Positions 26,530-39,255 are shown, numbered from the stretch's first letter. The stretch: 64,000 nucleotides of DNA from Paraspadella gotoi (GCA_051294375.1 CM119267.1:24048111-24112110), one strand, 5' to 3'. Translations and numbers: made by a program. Notes: a model not told the origin generated them from the sequence alone.

Positions 26530-26965
26530 CAGCGGAATTCTGACTGCTCTACAACCCGAATAACCATTCGCCACGAAGCACAAAGCTGTTGAGGGCGAAT
26601 TGTACGGCGGCGACGGGAAAATCCAGAGGCCGACGAACCAAGTTAAGAACGACGATCATGAGGAAGGGATGTAGTTGTAGAAATGAAAGAAGCGATTGAC
26701 GGCCGAAGGTCATCTGGCTTCGAGACACGTGAAGGCGCCTTGCGAAAGAGGGGTCTGGTGGGGGGGAAATGGGCAGGGATGGGTGGTTGAGAGAGGGAGG
26801 GAGATCCTTAGTATTATTAATTATTATACTTTGTATAAGGAAAGAAAATAAAAGGAATTTCTCAGAAATTTCTAAAAGGTCGGTCGCAAAACTTATTTAG
26901 TAATGATTTTGCCATTGTTTATTTTCAAAAATTAAGTTTCTTCTCTCTCTCATCCTCTTTCTCTT

Positions 26966-27017
<52 letters not shown>

Positions 27018-29573
27018 TTCTCTTCTCTCTCTCTCTCAATGATAATGCACATTTCAAAATTATCCATTCTACTCCAATTCAACCTCACTCCCAAGAAATA
27101 CAGAAAAAAAAAGAGACAACCAATCAAAGATTTATTAATTTAATATGATAATTTATTTTATTATTTTTGATTAAATGAATGGAAATTTTTTATTGTTTTC
27201 ACCATTTTATACTACAAGAGACAAGACTTACCCCGTGCTGTAGACCTTAGTGCATTCTGCGTTTCCACTTCTTGTCGTTCTTTCCGATCAAGACGTACAT
27301 CGGATCGTCAGTCTCCTAGACAATTCAACCGGATTTGTGGCGAAACGAAAAGACAAACGTTTTCTGGTTTACCCGTAAAGATGTCCACTTGAAGCCGCAT
27401 TGCTGGACCAAGCCGAAATGGGGGGGTTGTAATTTGGTGAAATCGTGGGTAATATGATGGTAATAATATAGTTATTTCATTGAGCTAATGATGCAATAAT
27501 CAGGGGTAATATTTTAGTATAATCTAGTAATCCATCATCCGTTAATAATTTTTATAATCTGGTAATCATCTTTTGTAATCATGGTATAATTATCATGATA
27601 ATAAACAATTTGGTAATATCATCAACCATGTACTAAAACCATGTATCACCAGACGGACGACGGATATTCGCATTGAGAGATGGATACAATAATACAAAAT
27701 ACAAACGCGACTGGAGATTAATTAATAACGAAGACAAACCAATTTTTAGGCATGATTAAATAGCAACAACAATCAACTGGGAGTAACCAGACAGAAACAA
27801 AGAGAACAGAGAGGCAGACACGACCAGACAGACAGAACAGACCGACTTACGCGGTTTTCCGATTTACCTCGAATCAAAGGAAATCTGGCCAATGACTCGC
27901 GCAGTGGAAAGAGTGAGAAAGTAGAATCTTTGGCTGAGAAGAACTCACCGTTCGAGGCGATTGCGGATGTTCTGTTGGGCTAAGAAAGGGATTCGGATTG
28001 GCGGAGATCAGAATTTGGTTGGCTGAGATCAGAAATAAGATGTGGGTTGAGATCAGAAGATTGGGTGATATTAAAAAAAGTCCCCTCGCCCCTACTAATC
28101 TAATCTCTAAACCTTGATCCTTATCTTAATCCATTAAGCTAATCCTTAATTCTAAAAAATAACTTAATAATCCAATATAGTATGAGAATTAGAAATAAGT
28201 TCCCGAGAGGAGGGCTGAAGTAAAAATCTGAAAAACTACCTATGAAACTAAGGGATTCTTCTCAGTTCTAACCTTCACCTGGGTGATGTGTGTGAAGTTC
28301 TCCCCGCTTCTCGTTATGAAGAAACAATCGGTGATACCAATCTTGTCGACGAATTTGGCCGGAAACGACGACAGATCCCGTGAAGTTGGCATTGAGTCTC
28401 GCGCCACCCAACGCGTCTGTGGAGGGTGATGGGTTGTGGGGATGATGTGATAATTCTCAACCAATTTATTGTAAATTATCAATTAAATTTTTATAGATTA
28501 TTAAAGTCATACTTTATAAAGATTTCAATGGAGAGATCAGAGATATGGAAAATCTTAATCAAAATAAAATGCTAAAAGTAAATGCCCTTACAAAACTTTT
28601 ATCTAAATTAATCTTTATTCAAAAGTACAAATAAATAAGTTAATGTAAGAGTGAATAAACAAGACTGTGAGAGAGTCTGATGAAGCTTCAGCCTGCTATG
28701 TTATATCTGTAAGAGTGGATGGAGGCTAACCCAACGCTGTCCAAAGTGCAAGATAAGCTGTTTATTAAATGAATAGATAATTTTTAAATTGTTGTACCAA
28801 CTTCATATAATAAATGATATATAAAAACATTATTTCGCGGATTCATTGAATCTTTTTAGGCGGCTCAAAAGTCTAGATAGAAATAAACTGCTATTTATTA
28901 ACCACCAGGCTGTCCAAAGTCAGGGTTAAGATAGCTTGCTATTAAAGAATGGATAATTTGTTTTACCAATCCTAAGTTATAAAAAAAATAACTCAAAATA
29001 ATATATCGATTGTGAATCCATTATTTGATTCTGAAATGGAAGTAATGAGGCGACGAAAGCGTTAATACGATTTTAACTGGCTCGATCCATCGTCGGGTCG
29101 AAACGCGTGCGTCGTAGGTGGGTCTAAAATTGTTAAAAGTATGATTACAATTTAATTCTATCATTGTAATTGGTTTTCGAATCTTGCCTTCAGCGGAGCG
29201 TGATGGTTTCGAGGATAACTTTGTTTCTAAATACAGTTTAACTATTCTTTCTTTTCTTTTTTCTTTTCTTTATTTCTTTTCTTTTCTTTTTCTTTTCTTT
29301 TTTCTCTTTCATTCTCTATTTGTCTTTTTTTTCTTTTCTTTCTTATTTTCTTTTTCCGTTCTTTTCTTTCTTTTTCTTTTTTTTCTTTTCATTTTCTTTT
29401 TTTCTTTTCTTTTCTTTCTCCTTCTTTTCTTTTCTTTTCTTTCTTTCTTTCTTTACTTTATTTTATTTTTTTTCTCACCCTAGCAACGCGGTCATAATCT
29501 TCGTTTTCTCGAGATCTAGAAGCATCACAGCAGTTGAAGGAGTAAACAAAGAAACAATACAAAGGCGCCATCG
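26530..29573 (-). pseudogene. Cys-loop receptor, indel-broken left copy
   Basis: Counterparts of all six exons of the right-hand receptor gene are present in the same order and orientation: signal exon near 29573-29480, PVKIVINAF exon near 29120, SSFPAKFVDKIG exon near 28400, Cys-loop exon near 27990-27865, loop-C exon near 27420-27240, and M1-M2 exon near 26760-26540. Many single-base gains and losses break the frame in several exons, for example the exon corresponding to WYPDLFFSNE. The flanking introns show the same indel pattern, so this could be an uncorrected haplotype or read error rather than a true pseudogene. Confidence 0.7.
28649..28780 (-). mobile_element. Fragment of the 11.7-12.8 kb retroelement
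   Basis: It shares GAATAAACAAGACTGTGAGAG and CTGTCCAAAGTGCAAGATA with the retroelement at 12628-12755. A shorter piece follows at 28905-28950. Confidence 0.65.
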
Positions 29574-31129
29574 TGAGAAAAAATTATCCTTGAAAAGAAA
29601 TTATTACACAAATTCAAGAAACAAATAAAACAATTGAAGAAATGTTTGAACAAATGTCTTTCTTTTTACCTAATTTATAATTAAAAACTATTTCAGACTT
29701 GTATGATTCGGTATGATGAATTTTTAATTTTTGGTAAAGCCAACTGTGAATAGAAAACAATTTGAATTTGAAACTGTGAATAGAAATGTTGGAATCTGGG
29801 TCTGGACTATTTATTAAATTCTGATCAGTGATACACTTTCTCTCACTTAAACAAACGTTACGAGACAGAGAATTAAAGATTCAAGATGAATATGATATTG
29901 GACAATTGAATATTTATTTTTATTTTTTAGATTCAGAGCAAACAGTTTTTTTTTTTTTTTTTTTAATTTTTAGGTCATGCGTTTTTATAAAAAAAATGAT
30001 TATTGAACCGAAAGTCGCGATTTTTCAGCGGTTTTGAAAAAATGATAATAAAATAAAAACCAACGTCCCGGAATTTCGATCCGACTCGGCCCGGTTTTTC
30101 TATCCTTCTCCTGGTAGTTGTCCAATTGCAACAAGTTCGTTTTCTCCGCGAACCAGATTCCACTTTTTCCTCCTTAAGAAAAAGGGTGTCATTCAACTCA
30201 ACTTCAAATAGGGCACCAAAATGGAGTACAAATAGTTCAGAAAGTCTGAGCTCCTGCCGCAATTCCGAAAATGTTATTTCACTTTTTAAACATTTGATTA
30301 TCTACGCCATTTTTATCGGTATTTAATTATATATAAAATAAAACGTAAACCTATCTGAAGTTTGCAGGGGTCAAGGAAAAGTCCAATTCCTCTGATATTT
30401 TTATTTTATATTTTATAGTGAATTCGAGAAAAATGTAATAGAGGAACATTTTTTAAATGTTAACTTGTATCATTGAAAATGAGAATTTTTAAAAACTTTA
30501 ACCTCTGAATTCTTTTTCATAACCTGGAACGCAATTTATACACAAAATGGTTCTCTCATTACCATTTTACAATATGTTTTTTAAGATAGCTATCAAATTT
30601 TTATTAAATCAATATATAGCAGTCGTTTACGGCTGCAACTCTTTCCAAATTCAGTTATTAGATTTCATTTATTAGCTCAAATTTCCGTTTACCTCTATTT
30701 TAACTGAAAGATTTGTTTCATGGACTTTGGAAAGACCAACCAGAAGTAACAAAGACGTAATTGTTTAATTCTCCCCCTTCCTAAATTTGCCTTTACCGTT
30801 GAGTTTTTAACTTGCTTTACTAAGAATTTTTTTAAAACAATTCAGAAAAAACAAATTTTTTAAAAAAATGTGCTTACCCATTTAACTTAACTATTTTGGT
30901 TATTTACCGTTTAAAAAAAATGATTTAGATAACAGCAATGGTATGTAAACATAAATAAAAACTTTTAATTTTTTGTGATTACTGACATGACTATAAATGT
31001 AATTTCTCGGATTTTATTAGCTTTAATACAATTCAAAGATACGCATTGTTTATGCTGATGATGACCTTTCCTCTTAAAATGTAAGCATTAAACTTGGTTT
31101 AGTCCTATATCATTATCAATTCACGTCAT

Positions 31130-31350
31130 CTCACTTGTTGGACATCTCACTATCATATTTCACTCACAATTATCACCAATCTCTCGTTGACTTCTCCCTT
31201 GTGATAATCGCATCTCACTATCATAAATCACTATCATATTTCACTCACAATTCTCACCAATCTCTCGTAGATTTCCCCCTTGTGATAATCGCATCTCACT
31301 ATCATATTACGCTCACAATTCTCACCGATCTATCGTTGACTTCCCCCTTG
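31130..31350. repeat. Minisatellite, unit about 65 bp
   Basis: Units containing CACTATCATATTTCACTCAC, CACCAATCTCTCG and CCCTTGTGATAATCGCATC repeat about three times. The matching region in the left unit is at 25850-26030. Confidence 0.8.
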
Positions 31351-31639
31351 TGATAAAGCCAACACACGAAGGTCGTTTCCAGTGAAGTCAAAACGATGAA
31401 GACAAGAGACATGATCATCCAAACGTCCAACGCAACGATGTAGGCCACCTTGAGATATAGCAACAAAACTAATTATTATTAAATACTAATTATTAATTTT
31501 TAAAAAAAATAAAAAATAAGACACAGTAGGTTTAGCAAGCAGTCACCGATACACGGTGATCAGAAAACCCTTTTTCACAAAATTTGTTGTCTCGATTCAT
31601 TACTTCACGCTTTCGTCTACTTAATCATTCATTCAGTTC

Positions 31640-31892
31640 GTTCGTTCAATTCATCGTTTAGTCATTACATCAATTCATTCATTAATTCATTCATTCATTC
31701 AATCATTTATTCCATTCATTTCATTCCATTCATTTCATTCTATTCATTTCATTCTATTCATTTCATTCTATTCATTCCATTCATTTCATTCCTTTCATTT
31801 CATTCAATCATTCATTCCATTCATTTCATTCCATTCATTTCATTCTATTCATTTCATTCCATTCATTTCATTCCATTCATTGCATTCACATT
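31640..31892. repeat. (ATTC)n tract
   Basis: ATTC and ATTTCATTCC/T units, directly abutting the donor of the receptor M1-M2 exon. Confidence 0.95.
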
Positions 31893-31902
31893 CAATCCTT
31901 AC

Positions 31903-32296
31903 CTTTGGCGCGGATCTCTTTGCTGCGTCTATCAACCCGATCATCGCCACGAAGCACAAAGCGTTGAGGGCGAATCTGGTGACGGGCGGCGACGGAGAAA
32001 TCCAGAGGCCGAACCAAGTTAAGACGACGATCATGAAGGAAGGGATGTAGTTGTAGAAGATGAAGAAGCCGATCTGACGGCCGAAGGTCATCTTGGCTTC
32101 CAGACACGTGAAGGCGCCTTGGAAAGAGGGGGGGTGGGGGGAAATTGGGCAGGGGTGGTTGAGAGAGGGAGCGGAGATCCTTAGTATTATTATATTATTA
32201 TATTTTGTATAAGAAAGAAAATAAAGGAATTCTTCAGAAATTTCAAACGTCGGTCGAAAAACTTTATTTTGGCATTGTTTATTTTTCAAAAAATAA

Positions 32297-32341
<45 letters not shown>

Positions 32342-35039
32342 ATGAAATGCACATTGCAAAATTATCCAATTCTACTCCAATTCAACCTCCACTCCAAGAA
32401 ATACAGAAAAAAAAAGACAACCAATCAAAGATTTATTAATTAATTTATAATTTATTCATTATTTATTAAATGAATGGATAATTTTATATTGTTTTTACCA
32501 ATTTTAACTAAAACATAGACGCGACCACAAGAGACAGACTTACCCGTGCTGTAGACCTTAGTGCATTCTTGCGTTTCCACTTTCTTGTCGTCTTTCTCGA
32601 TCAAGACGTACATCGGAATCTCAGTCTCCTCAGACAATTCAACCGGATTTTTGTCGGCGAAACGAAAGACAACGTTTTCTGTGTTGTACCCGTAAGATTC
32701 CACTTTGAAGCCGCATTGCTGGGACAAGCCGAATGGGGGGGGGGTTGTAATTTGGTGATAATCGTGGTAATAATGATGGTATTAATCATAGTTATAATCA
32801 TGTGCTAATGATGGCAATAATCAGGGTAATAATTTTATTAATCTTTAGTAATCCATCATCGTAATAATTTTAATAATCCTGGTAATCATGGTAATTAACT
32901 TGATAATAATCATGGTAATGATTTGGTAATAATATGGTAATCTTTGTAATCATGGTAATTATCATGACAATAACAATTTGGTAATAATCATCAAACATGG
33001 TACTGAAAAACATGTATCACCAGACGGACGGACGGATATTCGCATTGAGAGATGGATACAATAATACAAAAATATAACAACGGACGTGGAGATTAATTAA
33101 TAACGAGACAAACCAATTTTTAGGCATGATTAAATAGCAACACAATCTAACTGGGAGTCAACCAGACAGAGAAACAAAAGAGAAAACAGAGACGGGCAGA
33201 CAGACAGACAGACCGACTGACGAGGTTTCCGATTTACCTGCGAATCGAAAGGAAATCTGGCCAATGACATCGCGCAGGAAAGAGTGAGAGTGAATCTTTG
33301 GCTGAGAAGAACTTCACCGTTCGAGGCGATGCGGATGTATCTGTTGGGCTAAGAAAGGGATCGGATTGGGCTGAGATCAGAATTGGGTTGGGCTGAGATC
33401 AGAATTGTGTTGGGTTGAGATCAGAATTGGGGTGATATTAAAAAAGTCCCTCGCCTACTAATCTAATCCTGAACCTTGATCCTTATCTTAATCCATAAGC
33501 TAATCCTTAATTCTAAAAAAATAACTTAATAATTCCAAATATAGTATGAGATTAAAAAATAAAGTTCCGAGGGGGGCTGAAGTAAAAATCTGAAAAAAAA
33601 ACCTTACCTATGAAACTAAGGGATTCTTACTCAGTCTAACTCACCTGGGTGATGGTGTGTAGTTCTCCCCGCTTCTCGTTACTGAAGAACAAATCGGGAT
33701 ACCAAATCTTGTCGACGAATTTGGGCGGAACGACGACAGATCCCGTGAAGTTGTGCTTGAGTCTCGCGTCCACCCAACGCTGTCTGTTGGAGGGTGATGG
33801 AGTTGATGGGGATGATGATAATAATACTACAACAATTTTATTGTAAATTAATCAATATTTTTATAGATTGATTACAAGTCATGACATTGTATAAGATTTC
33901 AAGGGAGTGAGTCAGAGATATTTGGTAAAATCTTAATCAAAATAAAATGCTAAAAGTTAAATGCCTTTACATAAAACTATTTATCTAAATTAATCTTTTA
34001 TTCAAAAGTAGCAATATAAATAAGTTAATGGGAGTGAATAAACAAGACTGTGAGAGAGTCTTGATTGAAAGCTTGGAGGGACCTGCTAAGTTATTATCTT
34101 GTAAGAGTGATGGAGGCCTTAAACCACCAACGCCTGTCCAAAGTCGGGGGCAAGATAGCTTGTTTATTAAATGAATAGATAATTTTTAAATTGGTTGTAC
34201 CAACTTCATATAATAAATGATATATAAAAACATTATTTCGTCGATCATTGTAATCCTTTTTAGAATCGGCTAAAAGATAGAATAGAAATAAACTGCTATG
34301 TTATTAAACCACCAAGGCCTGTCCAAAGTCAGGGGTAAGATAGCTTTGCTATTAAAGGAATGGATAATTTGTTTGTACCAATTTCCTAAAGTTATAAAAA
34401 TTAACCTCAAATAAATATCGATTGTGAAATCCATATTTGATTCTGAAATGGAAGTTAATGAGGCGACGAAAGCGTTAATGACGATTTTAACTGGACTCGA
34501 TCCATCGTCGGGTCGAACGCGTGCGTCGTAGGTTTTGGGGTCTAAAAATTGTTAAAAGTATATTACAATTTAATTCTATCATTGTAATTGTTTTCTTGAA
34601 TTTTGCCTTCAGTCGGCGTGATGGTTTCGAGATAACTTTTTGTTTCTAAATTACAGTTAAAACTATTCTTTCTTTTTCTTTTTTTTCTTTTCTTTTTTAT
34701 TTTTCTTTTCTTTTCTTTTTTCTTTTCTTTTTTTTCTCTTTTCATTTTCTCTTTTTATTTGTCTTTTTTTTTTCTTTTCTTTTTTCTTTTATTTTCTTTT
34801 TTTCCGTTTCTTTTCTTTTCTTTTTTTCTTTTCTTTTCTTTTTTTCATTTTTTTCTTTTTTTTTCTTTTCTTTTCTTTTCTTTTCTTTTCTTTTCTTTTC
34901 TTTTCTTTTCTTTTCTTTTCTTTACTTTTATTTTTTTTCTCTCACCTAGCAACGCGTTCATAATCTTCGTTTTCTCCGAGATAGAAGCATCACAAGTCAG
35001 TGAAAGGAGTAAAACAAAGAAACAATACAAAGGCGCCAT
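31903..35039 (-). CDS. Glycine/glutamate-gated chloride channel-like Cys-loop receptor, open from signal peptide to M2
   Basis: Six minus-strand exons with matching phases: 35039-34946, 34541-34406, 33783-33645, 33348-33238, 32718-32544 and 32117-31903. The protein has a signal peptide (MAPLYCFFVLLLSLTC), YDARVRP and ISESNMDFTIDIYL beta-strand motifs, loop A WYPDLFFSNE, and a canonical Cys-loop C-x13-C (CAMSLARFPFDSQQC). It also has the second loop-C disulfide pair (CTKVYSTGGAFTC), a hallmark of glycine receptor and GluCl subunits. M1 is intact (IGFFIFYNYIPSFMIVVLTW). M2 is atypical: the usual P-A-R before the pore reads V-T-R and pore positions are hydrophobic. The last exon ends in phase 0 at RSAPK. 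M3, the loop and M4 were not found downstream. A neurotransmitter-gated anion channel subunit is the family role; function of this copy is uncertain. Confidence 0.85.
32298..32340. repeat. (CT)n microsatellite
   Basis: About 42 bp of CT in the intron between loop-C and M1 exons. The left copy (26940-27037) is longer and interrupted. Confidence 0.95.
32750..33005. repeat. GGTAATAATCAT minisatellite in receptor intron
   Basis: Degenerate repeats of GGTAATAATnAT and CATGGTAAT over about 250 bp. The left unit has the same tract at 27440-27640. Confidence 0.85.
34031..34185 (-). mobile_element. Fragment of the retroelement in receptor intron
   Basis: Carries GTGAATAAACAAGACTGTG, GTCTTGATTGAAAGCTTG and CCTGTCCAAAGTC as in 12628-12755. 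A second fragment lies at 34309-34360. Confidence 0.7.
34670..34930. repeat. (CTTTT)n tract
   Basis: About 260 bp of TTTTC units between exons 1 and 2 of the receptor gene. Confidence 0.95.
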
Positions 35040-35620
35040 CGTGAAAAAAATTAATCCTGAAAACGAAATATTACACAAATTCAAGAAACAAATAAAACAA
35101 TTGAAGAAATGTTGAACAAAATGTCTTTCTTTTTACCTAATTTATAATTTAAAAACGTTAGTTCAGTTGTATGATTCGGATGATGAATTTTTATTTTTGT
35201 AAGCCAACTGTGAATAGAAAACAAAATTTCTGAATTTGAAACTGTGATTAGGAAATGTTGAATCTTGAGGTCAATGACTATTTATTAAAATTCTGACTCG
35301 TGACTACACTTTCTCTCACTTAAACAAACATTTACGAGAACAGAGATTAAAGATTCACAGATGAATATTGAATTGACAATTGAATATTGTATTTTTATTT
35401 TTTTAAGATTCAGAGCAAAACAGTTTTTTTTTTTTTTTTTTTTTTTTAATTTTTAGTCATTTTCGCGTTTTATGAAAAAATGATTCATTGAACCAAAAAG
35501 TCGCGTTTTTCAGCGGGTTTTGAAAAAATGAATAATAAAAGAAAAAACCCAACGTTCCCGGAATTTCGATCCGACTCTGGCGGTTGTTTTCTCTCATCTC
35601 TCTGGTAGTTGGTGTCGAAC

Positions 35621-35630
35621 GAACAGAGAG

Positions 35631-35666
<36 letters not shown>

Positions 35667-36474
35667 GAGAGAAAGAGAGAGAGATAACGCAGATAATAGT
35701 AGAAAGAAATAATGACATAAATTTGGTGAAGATAATGGACGATTGGCCAATGACCAAAAAAAAAAGAAAGAAAGAAAGAAAAAGAAAGAAATTCCTTTTT
35801 TCGATCAGATCGACGAAGTAACTCAATTTGGGTGCAAAGGAAATGTGATTAATGTCGCTCGTTGTCGTCGTCGTCGTCGTCGTCGTCTTCGTCGTCGTCG
35901 TTAATGTCACAATTTGTCTTCAAATTGTCCATTGTAGTTTTTGGAAGGGAACAGTTTTTTAGATTCTAAAAGGCCGAAACAAGGAAAGTCACAAAATAAG
36001 TAAATGTTTAATGTTTATCTTTTTGAATTTGAGATAATTTTTTTTTAGAGAAGAAAAAAAAATATTATGAGTGTCTAAAAATAGAAAAACGTAAGATATA
36101 AATTCATCTTGTGGTTTTATTCAACTAACAAAACGAATAAAATTGCAAAACTGAAACATGAAAATGTTTAAATCCATACTTGTGTGTGTGTGTTTCTCTT
36201 TCTCTCAAAATGTCGAATCTGTCACGAGAGAAAGAAAAAAATTGGTAATGTCTTTTATAACAAATTCAAGTGAAAATTTAATTTTTAGTTAATTTTTCTA
36301 TAAATAAATAAAGAAAAAAAAATCTATCAATCAATACAATCAATCAATACAATCAATAAAACATTAATCAATCCCTCAATCCCTCATCCCCTCAATTAAT
36401 CAATCAATAAATCAAACCAAACAATGAATCAATCAATCCCTCAATCCTTCAATCCAATCAATCAATCCAATCAA
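35621..36474. other. Intergenic DNA between the receptor gene and gene D
   Basis: Holds (AG)n at 35625-35685, a (GTC)n run at 35862-35900 and degenerate AATC repeats at 36330-36475. No gene is supported. Confidence 0.6.
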
Positions 36475-37536
36475 TCAATGCAACCCAAATCTACCCGATG
36501 AACTGCTTCTCTCTCTCGCCATCAATCTCCTTCTCTCCCACTCCCTCCTCCTCCACTCCCTCCCCACTCTTCCTCTTCCTCTTCCTCCTCCTCCTCTTCC
36601 GAACTCTCCGCTCCTCCCGCTCCTGTTCCTGCTCCTCCCGCCGAATTCCTTCTCGTTCTCCTCGCTCCAACAGCCGGGCAAGAGTCGCCGCAGCCACCCA
36701 CGCCGTCTTCGCCTCCGAGGATCGAAGTTGGTCGAGTAATTTTGGCTTCTCTCTTGTTCGTCGCATCTTTTTTGACACCAGAGGAACATGAAGAGGAAGG
36801 CTGGGTGGGTTGTGGTGGTGGTTAGAGAAGGAGGTGGAGAGGAGGAAAGGCAGTTAAGAGCCTGGAGGAGAGGAGTTTCCAGAGCTATCGCTCGTCTGTC
36901 TCTCTCTCTCTCTCTCTCCCTCTCTCTCCCTCTCTCTCTCACCCGCCATAATAGCGATCATCATGAGTATAAACGAAACCCAACATCCCGCATCGCATTC
37001 ATTCTTTTTCCCGCCTCCCTCGCTCGGCGACGAAGCGCCCTCTTTGCGAAACGCTGCCTCGGGATCGCGTTCGGGAGTCGTGAGTTCGCAGGCGCCGGAG
37101 AAGGAGCCTCCGTTGAAGTTCTGAAAGGAGGAGGAGGAGGAGGAGGAGGAGGAGGAGGAGGAGGAGGAAGAAGAGGAAGGGATCATTTTCGCTGTCGTTT
37201 TAATTCTCTGTCTCAGTCGTTGGCACAGTTGTAGTTCGCTCTGTCATTGTCAGCATTTTATTCATCCTCATCTTCAATCTTTGTCCTCGTCGTCATCATG
37301 ACTTGTGTCAACGACGTCGTTATCGTTGTCATTCATCAGTGACTGAGTGTCAGTGTTTTTTTTGATCTTTCTCATTCTCATTAGTATTAAAATCATGTTT
37401 CTCTTTAACATTAATGTCATTTTTCTCTGTTTTTGTTGTGGTCATCGTCATCAGGAACTCATCATCGTTATCACTATTACCATCAGAAATTTTATCATCA
37501 TCTTCATTGTCATAATCATCATCAATCATCATCATA

Positions 37537-37573
<37 letters not shown>

Positions 37574-39006
37574 ATGGTCATCACCGACCCTGACGCCCCT
37601 AGCGGGAAATTCCATGTCGGGCTCGTCCTTTCTGTTCGTCAATTTGTCGGGCGACCATTTCTTGACGCAGCCCGTCTTCTCTCCCTCTGGCGGATTCGGG
37701 TTGAGCCAAAGGCGGACATTTTCTAGGATGAACTGAGGAGAGGAAGGAGGAGGAGGAGGAGGACGGGAAGTTGGAGGAGAGGAGGAAGAGTTTTTGTCTC
37801 CGATGACGTAGAGGGGAGAGTCGATGCGGTTGGGACGTTGATTCTTGAAGGAGGGAGGGAGAGAGGGAGAGATGGGAGAGAGGGAGGGAGAGGAGGAGGG
37901 AGAGGTAGAGGGAGAGAGGGAGGGAGAGGAGGAGGGAGAAGGGGAGAGTGGGAGAGAGGGAGGGAGAGGAGGAGGGAGAGGTAGAGGGAGGAGGGGGAGA
38001 GGAGGAAGGGAGAGGAGAAGGAGATAGGGAGGGAGGGGAGTAGGGGGAGAGAGGGAGAGGGAGGAGGGAGGGAGAGATGGAGGAAGGGAGGAGGGAGAAG
38101 GGTAGAGGGAGAGAGGGAAGGAGAGGAGGAGGGAAGAGGGAGGAAAAGTAGGGGGAGAGGGAGGGAGGGAGGAGAGAGGGAGAGAGGGAGGGAGAGGAGG
38201 AGGGAGAGGTAGAGGGAGGAGAGGGAGGGAGAGAAGGAGAAGGGAGGGGAGGAGAGTAGGGGAGAGGGAGGAGAGGGAGGGGGAGGGAGGAGAGATGGAG
38301 GAGGGAGGAGGGAGGTAGGAGGTAGAGAGAGGGAAGGAGAGGAGGAGGGGAGAGAGGGAAGAGAGGGAGGGAAAGTGAGGGGATGAGGGAGAGGGAGAGG
38401 GAGAGAGGGAGGAAGGGAGGGAGTAGTAGTGGGGGTGGGGGAGAGGAGGGGAGAGGGAGGGGGAAGGAGAGAGGGAGGAAAGGGAGGGAGTAGTAGGGAG
38501 AGGTGAGGGGAGTGAGGGACGGGAGAAGTAGGGGGAGGAGGAAAGGAGTAGGGAGGGGGGAGAGGTAGAGAGAGAGGGAGAAGGGGAGGAATAGAAAGAA
38601 GGGAGTGAGAGGGGAGCGAGAGGGAGAAGGGGAGGGAAAGGAGTGAACGGGAGGAAAGAAGTAAAAGAGGAGAATAAAAAGTAGAGGAGGAAGAGGGAGA
38701 GGGAGAGGGAGAAGGGGAGGAAGATGAAAGGGTGAAAGGGAGAAAAAAGGAGAAGAAGGGAGAAAGGAGAAAGAGAGAGAAGGAAAGACAAAAACATTTG
38801 AAGACGGACACTATGATCCTATTTTTGACTTTTAACCGTTTAGCTGCATGAATTAATATTTAAATAAATATTTAAAAGAATGACTAACATAATTATGATA
38901 ATCAATCCGAACTAGATTCCCTTTTTTTTTCTCACCGATTTAATTGCGACCGCTTCGCACTGATAGGCGACAGTCCCGTTGAGCAGAACGAGAAGCTCGA
39001 ATCGCT
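36475..39006 (-). CDS. Gene D: FWLDY-family membrane protein, 3' half
   Basis: Four exons: 39006-38936, 37843-37589, 37120-36943 and 36800-36475, with compatible phases, about 276 residues. They read FELLVLLNGTVAYQCEAVAI, then SPLYVIGDK, a Pro/Ser run, VRLWLNPNPP and EPDMEFPARG, then GGSFSGACELTTP. These align with LLFCAKV, PFYVLGSQ, LDFWLDYECPMP, APDLTLPAKG and GSCGKLPGEP of gene B. The transmembrane helix (CWVSFILMMIAIMAAFLFM) is split by a phase-1 intron, followed by CQKR and a long Arg/Gly-rich tail. The exon matching KLPGY is absent, and the phases allow that. No 5' exons were found before the 39231 gap. The first donor at AGG/GTCGGT is weak. Function unknown. Confidence 0.65.
37850..38800. 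repeat. Purine-rich (GGGAGA)n tract, about 950 bp
   Basis: Plus strand is nearly all G and A with units such as GGGAGAGAGGGAGGGAGAGG. It lies in an intron of gene D. The 360-410 codon minus-strand open frames across it are Ser/Pro/Leu repeats and not genes. Confidence 0.95.
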
Positions 39007-39045
39007 CTGAGTTTTCTTCAAGATAAAGATATTTCATAAAAATCA

Positions 39046-39072
39046 AACAATCAATCAATCAATCAACCAATT

Positions 39073-39148
<76 letters not shown>

Positions 39149-39150
39149 TA
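39046..39150. repeat. (AATC)n microsatellite
   Basis: About 100 bp of AATC units just upstream of the first recognised exon of gene D. Confidence 0.95.
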
Positions 39151-39230
39151 CTTAATTTTGATAAGGATGAATATTATTCATTGAATTCATTCTCCCTCTC
39201 TCTCTCTCCCTCTCTCCCTCTCTCTCTCTC

Positions 39231-39255
39231 NNNNNNNNNNNNNNNNNNNNNNNNN
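39231..39255. other. Assembly gap (25 N)
   Basis: The gap separates gene D from a repeated copy of the 35.06-38.4 kb segment. Confidence 0.99.

Larger units (their letters stand above)
24720..30124 (+). repeat. Tandem duplication II, unit 1
   Basis: The whole unit recurs at 30125-35620 with numerous single-base indels. It contains the degraded receptor copy, an ATTC tract (26330-26515) and a CTTTT tract (29240-29470). From 24720 to about 26520 there is no recognisable exon. Confidence 0.85.
30125..35620 (+). repeat. Tandem duplication II, unit 2
   Basis: The cleaner copy, carrying the readable Cys-loop receptor gene. From 30125 to about 31900 it holds AT-rich DNA and minisatellites, with no recognisable M3/M4 exon. 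Confidence 0.85.

Noticed and set aside
25780-31370. CRISPR-like array in the 65-bp repeats
   Set aside because: Units are degenerate, without equal-length unique spacers, in a eukaryotic genome with duplicated copies.
37571-38811. Minus-strand frames of 360-410 codons rich in Ser, Pro and Leu
   Set aside because: Apart from their last exon-like part, they lie in a purine-rich simple repeat that is an intron of gene D.
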